Assembly: GCA_942490985.1 (NCBI GenBank) | Contig: CALNYW010000007.1 | Coordinates: forward strand, 206,111 to 270,110 | DNA length: 64,000 bases | Direction: 5' to 3' | From: Thiosocius sp942490985 | GTDB lineage: Bacteria > Pseudomonadota > Gammaproteobacteria > Chromatiales > Chromatiaceae | In this document: piece after piece, positions 10,280-19,600 of the stretch | How positions within the stretch are numbered: position 1 is the stretch's first letter | Layout: the number at the start of each line of letters is the position of its first letter | Made by a program: the position numbers and the translations under genes | The notes under the pieces: model-generated | The model's database searches: none | Told to the model about the DNA's origin: nothing | Seen by the model: the letters and a program-made list of their open reading frames with translations, nothing else

Positions 10280-13200
10280 TTAATCGACTGGCGCTATCTC
10301 AATCTCACTCGCCTGCGTCTCCTCGCCGGGCAACAGATCCTCGTTAGAAAATAGCACCAAGGGGCCGGCCGCCGGCATCAGATTTTCCGCTAAGGCACTC
10401 GCGAGTTCGATAGAAAAATCGAGTGACCGTCCCTGTTCCAGAACGCCGCTGGTCGTGACAGGCAGGGTCTGCCGGGTCGCTTGCAGCCGGATCACGCTGT
10501 TGTCCGTACGGAACCGGTTGACGATGTAATCCGGGTCGTAGTTGACGATCGACGCACTGGTCAGCAACCGACGCTGCGGCGTCAACATCAGGCGGAATGC
10601 CCGGTCCGGCGCAAACAGCTGCGCCGTGGCTTCGTCGTGAAGGACGCGGTCGCGATGGTCGATGATCACATGGTGGGTCGGCGTCTCGATGCTGCCCCAC
10701 TGGCCGACCTGCAGGCTGTCGAAGCGGACTGCGTCGGAATCGAACACCAGGTCCAATTCATCGCTGCCGAGTTGGTCGAAGATCACCTGGCCGGTCGAAT
10801 GGATCGAGAAGTCCTGCGAATCACTGACGCCGCCGTCATTGCCGGTCAGGCTGAGATACAGCACCGGTGCCCCCGCGCTGTGCTGCACGTTCGGCAACAG
10901 GATGTTGTCGGCCCGCACGGTCAGCGCCCGGCTCACGGTCAGGTCGTCGATCTGTGCACTGCCCCCCTCACCGGCGACATGCAGGTCGACGCTGCGCGGT
11001 TCATACAGCTCGTCGATCTGCAGGCTGTCGCCCAACACATCGATGGTCAGTGCGTCGCCCTGATTGAACAGCAACCCGGCTATGAAGTTGCCGTTGGCGA
11101 CGGTCAGGATCACCGGCCCACCCGAGAGCAGCCGGTCGATGGTCATGGCGCCGTCGAGTTCGGTCAGGTAGATCGCACCGTCGGCGCGCGGTGTCAGGAT
11201 CCCGCCGGGGCGCAGGTCGACGACGACCGGCCGGTCTGGCGTGCCGATGTTGCCGCCCTGGTCGACGCCGCTGACGGTCGTCGCCGCGGCCTCGATGATC
11301 AGATCGTCCGCCAACAGGTTGGCGACATCGAGGCGGTCATTCGCGTTCGTGATATTGCCGCTGACCTTGAGCCGGATATTGCTGGTCTGCGAATCGGCGC
11401 GGGCGATATTGATGTCCGTCTCGGAACCCAGGAACACGAAGTCGCGGGCCTGGAGGTCGATGCTGCCGCCCGCCGCGATGTCGAAGTCGCGTTTCTTCGA
11501 GACCCGCAGCTGCCGGTCGTCCGTCTCGTACGCCAGGTCGTCGCGCTCGGCCGCGATGATCGCGAGTTTCTCGTCTTGCGTGACATCGCCGGCATCGATC
11601 CGGTCCTGGGTGATGACGATATCCCCCAGGTGTTCGCCGATCCCGCCCCCGGCCCTGAGGACCACGTTGCCAGCGGCCTCGATATTCGGATCCTCGATCA
11701 GGACCTCGGTCTTGACCCGCAGCGTGCCGTCGTTGGCCGACTGCGGGACGGTCAGCACGTTCTTCGTGATCAGCAGTTCTTCGTCGGTCCAGACGGCGTC
11801 GTTGTATTGCTGCTGCTCGTCGGCCGTCAGTTGGTACTCGTAATTCGGGTCATAGCTGCTGTCGAAGGTGTCGTCACCGGTGTAGCCGACCGTGCCGCCA
11901 TCGTCGAGCCGGTGCTGTTCCTGGTACTCGGCCTTCTTCTGCGCCTTGTACAGCGCGATCGCGTCGTCGACCTTGCCGGCGTTCTGCAGTTCCATCTCGG
12001 CCCAGATGTTGATCAGACGTTCCTTGACGTCCTGATCGACCGACTCGAAGAAGTTGTAGTCCTCGATCGCGCCCGGTGCGACCAGCACCACGTCGCCGGT
12101 CTCGGAGACCACCTTATTGACCCGCAGGTCACCGCTCTGCTCGGTGATGTAGACGCTGCCGAGTGCGGCCGCCGACAGCACGCCGTTGGAATCAATCGTC
12201 AGCGCATCACTATCGAGACCGATGCCGCCGTTGATCGCGGTCAGGGCGATGTCGCGACCGATCACAGTCGGCACACCCGGGATCACGCCAACGATCGAGC
12301 CGTCAGCGCTGAGGAACACGTCCTCGCCGCTGGCCACGGACCCGATCCGCAGATCGCCGTCACGCTCGTGCAGATGGATCGAGGCGAGCGCGGCGGCAGT
12401 CACATGCCCGGCACCGAGATCGATGTTCACCGCCTGTTCGAGGCTGCCGATACCGCCAGACGGCGCACCCAGATCGATATCACGCGCCGCGATCAGTGCA
12501 CTGTCATGCAGTGCCCGGATGTCGCCCTGGGCGTTGGTCAGCGTCACCGGACCGCTCGGGTTACGCAGCGCGCCGTTCAGCAGCGTGTCGGACTGGCCAT
12601 TGTTCACGACCGTGATCACGCCGTGGTCGGTCCGACCGAGGAAGGTCACCGGGATCGGCGTGTCGGCCAGTGTGCTCTTGCCAAAGATCAGCGAAAACGG
12701 GAACCCGCCGTTCAATACGCTGCTCGTGAGGCTGACGAGGTTCTGACCTTTCGCTTGCTCGTTGGTGTAGCCGAAGGATGTCCACCAGTGCGTCGAGGTC
12801 TCGGTCACCGGCTTGTTCGTGAAGGTGATATCACCGTACTCGAGATAGCGCAGTCCCTTCCGCGGCTCATAGCTGTACTGCGTCGCCCGGTTGTCGCGCG
12901 GCGTGCGCTCGAACAGGTTCCAGACCGAGCGGCCATTCTCTTCAGAGCGGTAGTAACGTGCGACGCCGTCGGCCGTGATGTCGGTCCGCACCATCGCACC
13001 ATTCTGGACCTTGCCGGTATCGAAGATCCGGGCCAGGCCGACGACTGGCTCGCCGATGTTCATCGAGCGCAGCACGATGTCATGATCGGTATTGTTGATC
13101 AGGTTGACCTCGCCATAGCCGTCGAACAACTTCAGCTCGCCGCCGCCGGTGCTCGCGATCTCGCCGAACAGCTCGATGTAGCCACCGCCGAAGCGCACCG

Positions 13201-13639
13201 GGTCGACCTTGATCACCTGTTTCTCGTTGTCCCAGACGACCCGGATGTTGCACTCGACACCCCCACACTGGGCATCCGGGCGGATCACCTGCTCGCCGCC
13301 GCGCTTCACGAGATCGGCCTCGGTGAACGGGTCGATCACGACGGTGCGGTACGGGATACCGCTCTGCAGCGTGCCGTTGATGTTCAACACCTCGGCGCTG
13401 ATCGAGATGTTGTTGCCGGCGATCACGTTCTCACTGTTGGTCACGCCGGGGGTGTACTCCTGGACAAAATCGCCGCCGACCGCGATGTCGACGGTGTCGG
13501 CGATGATTTTCGCGGTGCTGGTCACGTCACCGAACTGGTTCTCGACGACGACGCTACCGGCCAGATTGATGATGTCGCCGCCCTCACCCGGGCTGCCGTT
13601 CAGGCAGATCTCGGTGGCGATATCTTTCGGGGTCGTCAA
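10280..13639 (-). CDS. Giant LktA-family adhesin 2, C-terminal segment (after a frameshift)
   Basis: C-terminal 1,100 residues of the second giant adhesin. This segment is not an independent gene. Its first in-frame codons (TTPKDIATEICLNG) continue directly, one base out of phase, from the end of the upstream segment (EIFIAGYYNHEV), so a single-base indel near 13638 separates them. The content is a less regular beta-helix with repeated phrases such as GDIRALHDSALIAARDIDLG, and ends in EIEIAPVD. There is no transmembrane anchor, LPXTG-like motif, RTX nonapeptide array or autotransporter barrel at the C-terminus. That fits release or tethering by a TpsB partner. The segment defines what the missing C-terminus of adhesin 1 should look like. 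Confidence 0.8.
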   Translation of the reverse strand: MTTPKDIATEICLNGSPGEGGDIINLAGSVVVENQFGDVTSTAKIIADTVDIAVGGDFVQEYTPGVTNSENVIAGNNISISAEVLNINGTLQSGIPYRTVVIDPFTEADLVKRGGEQVIRPDAQCGGVECNIRVVWDNEKQVIKVDPVRFGGGYIELFGEIASTGGGELKLFDGYGEVNLINNTDHDIVLRSMNIGEPVVGLARIFDTGKVQNGAMVRTDITADGVARYYRSEENGRSVWNLFERTPRDNRATQYSYEPRKGLRYLEYGDITFTNKPVTETSTHWWTSFGYTNEQAKGQNLVSLTSSVLNGGFPFSLIFGKSTLADTPIPVTFLGRTDHGVITVVNNGQSDTLLNGALRNPSGPVTLTNAQGDIRALHDSALIAARDIDLGAPSGGIGSLEQAVNIDLGAGHVTAAALASIHLHERDGDLRIGSVASGEDVFLSADGSIVGVIPGVPTVIGRDIALTAINGGIGLDSDALTIDSNGVLSAAALGSVYITEQSGDLRVNKVVSETGDVVLVAPGAIEDYNFFESVDQDVKERLINIWAEMELQNAGKVDDAIALYKAQKKAEYQEQHRLDDGGTVGYTGDDTFDSSYDPNYEYQLTADEQQQYNDAVWTDEELLITKNVLTVPQSANDGTLRVKTEVLIEDPNIEAAGNVVLRAGGGIGEHLGDIVITQDRIDAGDVTQDEKLAIIAAERDDLAYETDDRQLRVSKKRDFDIAAGGSIDLQARDFVFLGSETDINIARADSQTSNIRLKVSGNITNANDRLDVANLLADDLIIEAAATTVSGVDQGGNIGTPDRPVVVDLRPGGILTPRADGAIYLTELDGAMTIDRLLSGGPVILTVANGNFIAGLLFNQGDALTIDVLGDSLQIDELYEPRSVDLHVAGEGGSAQIDDLTVSRALTVRADNILLPNVQHSAGAPVLYLSLTGNDGGVSDSQDFSIHSTGQVIFDQLGSDELDLVFDSDAVRFDSLQVGQWGSIETPTHHVIIDHRDRVLHDEATAQLFAPDRAFRLMLTPQRRLLTSASIVNYDPDYIVNRFRTDNSVIRLQATRQTLPVTTSGVLEQGRSLDFSIELASALAENLMPAAGPLVLFSNEDLLPGEETQASEIEIAPVD

Positions 13640-16600
13640 CTTCGTGGTTGTAGTAACCCGCGATGAAGATCTCGGGCAGGGCGCTCGGACCGTACTCGAT
13701 CATCATCCCCGGGTGGTTGGTGATGCGGCGACCGTTCAGCGTGATCTGACCCTGGCTGCTCAGCGGGATCTCGAGGTGGTTGGTCACCAGGTGGGCCGGC
13801 GAGTCGTTGATGATCTCGATCCGCAGGTCATTGCCCGGCGTGCGCAATGCGCCACTGCCGGACAGCTCACCGTCGACGTGGACGCTGCCGCCCTGCGCTG
13901 CCGCGTCCTCAAGGGTGATCCGATCGATGATCGCCGGATAGGGTAGCGCGTCGCGTTTGGCCTCCAGGCGGGCCTGCTTGTTCTCGAGGGCCACGTTCAG
14001 CGTCGACGCACCATTTTGGTTGTTCTCAGCGATCTGGTTATCGAGATCCGCGATCTCAGCATCGAGATCCGCACGCAGATCCACCTCGGCGATATCGAAT
14101 CCGATATTGCCCGAGATGTCGCCAAGCTTGCGCGGGGCATCCGGGTCGAACGCGATATCGAGCCAGCGGTGATGGTTGATCCCGCTCTGCACCTCACCGT
14201 CGACCGTCACGGTCGTCGTCGCGTTATGGATGCTCTTCCGCGAGCCGTTGCTGTACAGGTTGATCGGGATGCCGAACAACGCGTACGAGGTCTTCTTCGC
14301 CTTCGCGTAACCGTCGGTGCTGACGCTGCCGGCATAGCTGCCGAGGTTCACATCCTGCCCGGCCTGTAGGTCGCTGCCGGCGGCCAGGTTGACCCGGTTG
14401 ACGTTGTCGATGGTCGACCAGCCGGTCACGCTGCCGGACGGGAACAGGCCCTTCGCCCACGACCTTCCCTCGGCCTTGCCGCGCAGATCGTTACGCAGCC
14501 CATCAAGCCCGGCACCGGCGGTCACGTGGATGTCGCGACCGGCGTAGAGATTCGCGTTGGCCGCAACGACCGCGTCATTCCCATTGTCGATCCAGGTCTT
14601 GGCCCTGGCCGCGCCGCTGGCCGACACGCCGTAGGTGCTGGTGTGGGCCTTGGTCTCGACGTTGGCATTGCTGCGCGCACGCACGTCGATGTCGTCACCG
14701 GCCTCGAGGCTCGCATACTCGCCGACCGAGGCCAGCGTGGTGCTGGTGGCCGTCGACTGCATCTCGATGTCGGCATTGGCGATCAGGCCGCCGGCCGAAA
14801 GCCGGCCATAGCTGTAGCTGTCGACGTCGCTCTCGGCACTGACCGCGAGCGAGCCCGCGGCGTGGATCGCGAGGTTAGATCCGACGCTGTTGCCGGCGAT
14901 GATCGCCTCGGTAGTGTTGTCGACGACAGTGCCACCATCACCGGCCGACAGGCCCAGCACCCCACCGGCCCCCGCACTGGCGTTGCGTCCGCTATTCTCG
15001 GTCAGCTCGGCCTTGTCCGTGTGATTTCGTGCCAGGACCGCGACATTGCCACCGCTGTCGATATCGACGTTGCGGCCGATCGATGCCACGACCAGCGCAT
15101 CGATGTCGTCGTCGATCTCGGCACCGCTGTAGCCGACCACGCCGCCCGCGGTACTGTCGGACTGCGAGTTGAAGATCGACAGCTCATCGGCAAGGATTCG
15201 CAGATTGCCACCGGTCGTCAGAAGATTCGAACCGCCCGTAGCATCGTTGTCCGCGATAAAGGCGCGGGTCTCGCTGTCGCTCCGGGTCGACGCGTCGGCC
15301 GAGGCACCCACCACCACGCCACCGGCCCCGGCGACCGCGTCGGCGAAGACATCGTTCACCGCGAGCGCCTCGATCTGGATGCTGTCTGCCGTCAGCGAGA
15401 CCGACTTGCCGACTCCGGCCGTCGTCTTGGCCTCCTCGATCCGCGCCTCAGCAGTGTTCGAGCCCCAGGCGGCAACACCGGCGACCAACCCGTTGGCGAA
15501 GGCATCGGCCAGGTTGTCGGCGTCGGCCAGCAGACCGATTCGCCCCGCCCTACTGATCAGGCTCGCACCGTCGCCGACCGCGACCCCGACCGTCGGCGAG
15601 AGCAGCGTCGTCGCGGTCGACGCGGCCGCACCGATCAGGCCGCCGAACGAGGCCGTGGCCAGTGATGAGAGTCCCGTGGTGATCTGCCGCGCGGTCAGCA
15701 GGATGTCGCCACCGGCCTCGATCACGGCATCTGCACCGATCGCGGTCTCGATGGTCGGATCGGCATCGACCGTGCCCAGGGACACCCCGGCACCGGCACC
15801 GGCGACCGTGATGCCCTTCGCGGTGCTGTCGACATCGAGCTCGCCCACGGCGTTGAAATCAACCCGGTCACCGACACGTATCTGGGCACCGTCCCCGACG
15901 AATGCGCGTACGGTCGGTGTCGCCTCGACCGTTGCGACCGATCCCTGGCCCGCAACGATACCGCCGGCGGCCGCACCGGTATCGGCAGCGAGCGTCTGGA
16001 ACGACCGCGCGGTCACATCAAGGCTGCGGACCCGGTCAGAGCCATCCCCGACCAGCGCACCGCCATCGATAAAGGCCTGGGTGGTGCCCGCATCGGTGAC
16101 GTCGGCGATCACGACGCCGACCGCGACGGCACCGGCGACAACGCCCTTGCCTTCGGCTGTCACGTCACTCGTCGACGTGGCGCCGATCTGGACATGCTCT
16201 GCGGCCTCGATCTTTGCCTGCGGGCCGACGTAAGCGGCGGTCTGCGGCGTCGAGGTGATATCGATGTAGGCCGCACCAAGGCCCACGGCACCGGCCCCGC
16301 CGGCATAGGTCGTCACATCGGTGTCCTGCACCACGCCCTGCGCGTCGATGATCACATCACCGGTCGTGGTCAGCGTCGCCTCATCAACATAGGCACTGCT
16401 CTTGCCCGCGAGGTCGACGATGCCGACCCCGCCGCCGACGCCGAGCCCGGCCGAGGCGCCGACGCCCATCGCCAGGCCATCGACCTGCACCGTGTCGACG
16501 GTGCTGATAGCGATACCCTTGCCGTCGACGTCGGCATCGATGACCGTGTCCGTCCCGGTGATGCGTGCCGTCGTCTGGTACCGATAACCCTGGCTGTCGG

Positions 16601-19600
16601 TGCCGTAGGCCACGTCGCTGACCTCATGGTCACCCGTGGCCTCCATGTCGCTGCGCTCGTCGGCGCTGAGTGCCTCATCGTTGTCGACCGCCGCCAGGTT
16701 TTCGCCGTCGATACTGGTCTGCAGCTGGCTGAGTGTCCCATCGCCCCCGCTGTCCAGTTCGTCGGCGGCCGCATCCTTGAGATCGTCGCCGACCAACGCG
16801 ACGACCGCGGCAGCGCCGATGCCCGCGGTCCCGCCGACCCCGGCCATGCGCGACTCACTGTCGAGCAGGCTGGTGTTTTCGGCCTCGACCGCGACGGTCC
16901 CGTGGCTGTAGACGCGGCTCTGGTCGATCTCGCTCGCGACCCGTCCCTTCAGGATGCTGACGTTGGCGCCGGCACCAACACCCAGACCGCTGAGGCCGAT
17001 CCCCAACGCGCCGGCACTGTTCTCGATGTCGACCCTGTTCTCGGCCCGCACGGTGACGCCGCCGGCGCTGCCGACATCGGTGTCACGCAGCCAGGCCTCG
17101 GTCGTGTTGGTCACCAGGTTGACGGCGGCGGCCCCCGCGTACCCAGCGCCCCCGGCCAACGCACCCCCGACGGCGTAGCTGGTGAACTCGTTGTCGGTGT
17201 TGGCGTTGATCTCGAGCGGCCCGGTGAGTGCGAGTTGGGCGGGAGTGCCGGCCTCGCCCTGGACATAGGCCCGCGTCGTCGTGTCGCTGATACCCAGCGT
17301 GAAGGTGCCGCCAATCCCAACGCCACCGGCTGCCGATACGGCACCGCCGACCAGGTGCATCCGGTTGGTGCTGTCCGCGACTACCGCAAGGCTGTCGGCC
17401 GTCACATCCGTGCTGTCGAGATAGGCCTCGGTGGTCCCACCGAACTTCGCGACCGAGCCGGTGCCGGCGAACGACCAGTTACCGATGCCGACCGCACCAC
17501 CGATCGCCGCCGACGACACGCCCTGTGTCGCCAGCGCCTTCACCGTCACAGCACCGACGCCCTCGATGTCACTGTCGGTGACATGCGCACGGGTCGTGCG
17601 GTCGATGCTGTGGATATCGGTCGCCGCACCGATCGAGCTGACACCGCTGACTGCGAGGTTGCCGACGAAGCCGTTGCCGTAGGCGTGGTTAGCGGCGATC
17701 ACGTTGACGTCACCGCCCCCATCGGTAGCGGCATTGTCGATATAGGCCTCGGTCGTGCCGCTGATGCGGTTGACGTTGACCGTGACCCCGCCGGCAAACT
17801 TGGCCGAGCCGGTCACGTTGACGTCGATGTTCTCGACATGCTGGGTCGCCGAGGCGTTGACCGCCAGCCCGGTGACCTCCTCGGTCAGCATCTCGTCTCG
17901 CAGTGCGAGACTGTTGTAGGTGTCGACATCGACCGATGTCGCCAGGTCAACATCTTCATCCAGCTCGCCAGGGAAGATCGTCAGCGTATTGGAGGCATCC
18001 AGCCCCTTGGCCGTCACAGCCGTATCCGGCCCGGCGATATAGGCCTTGGTGTCGCCGCTGATCTTGTTGACCGAGACCGAGGCACCGACGCCGGCACTTT
18101 CTAGGCCGATCCCGGCGCTGCCGGCCGCCATCGTGATCCGGTCATCGCTCTGCGCCAGCACGCCGACGTTGTCGTCGGCCATGACCTGCGCGCCGTCATC
18201 GATATAGGCCTCGACGTCGTTGTCGACGAAGTTGGTGACCACCGAGCCACCGACCCCGACCTTGTCACCGCCGCCGAGGCCGATACCGAGGGTCTCGATA
18301 TCGGACGTCGAGTCGGCCTGCACGAGCAGGTTCTGCACATTCAGGCCGGTGGACGTCGTGCCGGAGACGTGCGCCTTGGTCGTGTTGTCGATGCGGTTGG
18401 TCGCCAGCGCGGCGCCGACGCCGGTGCCTCCGGTGGCCAGCGCTGCACCACCGGACAGGGATTCGATCGTCGACGCGTCGGTCGCGGTGACCTCGACGTC
18501 GCCCAGGTCAGCATCGTTGGCTGCCTCGACTGCCTCGGCATCGAGCAGCGCGGCCTCGGTGGTGTTGTCGATCGCGGCGTTCGACCAGGCCCCGTTGAAC
18601 GCGAAGTCCTCGGCGCCGCCGGCGGTCGCCGACAGGGTGCGGATGGTCGCTGCGTTGTCCGCGTCGACTAAGGTAAATGCCTGGTCGCCCAGTGCTACGC
18701 CGTCGACGCTCGCGGTCACGTGGTTACCGATCTCGTTGTAGGCGGCGGCCGCACCGATCGCCTTGCTGCCCGTGCTGATCGTGACCTGGCCGGCGAGCGA
18801 GCCGATGTGCGATGCATCCTCGGCACCGACGGTCAATCCATCGGAATCCACCACGGCCTGGTCGACCGTTGCCGTGACCGTGTTGTCGATCTCGTTCAGG
18901 GTGACCGAGCCGCCACCGGCGAATTCGTCCTTCGCGACGCCAACACCGACCGCGAAGCTCTTGATCCGTGCGGTCGACACCGCCCCGACGTTGACATCAC
19001 CATCGGCGACCTCGACGTTGGCCTCGTCGATCGACGCGGTGAACGCGTTGTCGATGTCGCTGTAGGCGAATGACAGCCCGATGTTGTTGGCACCGGCCTG
19101 CAGCACCCCGGCCACCGACAGGATGCTGCTGCCCGGGTCCGTGTCCTCGCCGAAGGTCTCGCCGTCGTAGTCGAGGCTGACGCTGTTCGGGGCGCCGTCG
19201 TCGTGCGAGTCGATGCGATCATCGAGGTCGGCGACAGGCTCGGTGTCACGCGCCAACACGCTAAGCGTTGAGTCGAGCGCGACATCTGATCCGTTGTCGA
19301 TCACCGCCTTCGTGGTGTTATCGATCTCGGTGATCACGATCGCGCCGCCGAGCGTACCCTCGGCCTCGGCGTTCGTGAAGCCGCCCATCGCGCCACCGGC
19401 GGCGATCCGCGCATTCGACCAGGCGTGCAGCACCGCGTTGGCGAAGCCGGTGACAGATGTCGCCGAAACAACGGCCTCGACGGTGTTCGCGATCTCGCTG
19501 TAGGTGATCGCGGCGCCGAAGCCCTTGTTGCCACCGACGCTCAACGAACCGCCACCGGTGCCGAGACGTGTGCGGTCGTAGGCGATGAGCTCAAGGTCGC

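Noticed and set aside
10481..13666. A 1,061-codon open frame on the plus strand
   Set aside because: It lies exactly opposite the adhesin-2 C-terminal segment, has a skewed Val/Asp/Arg composition and no domain; it is an antisense shadow of a GC-rich gene.
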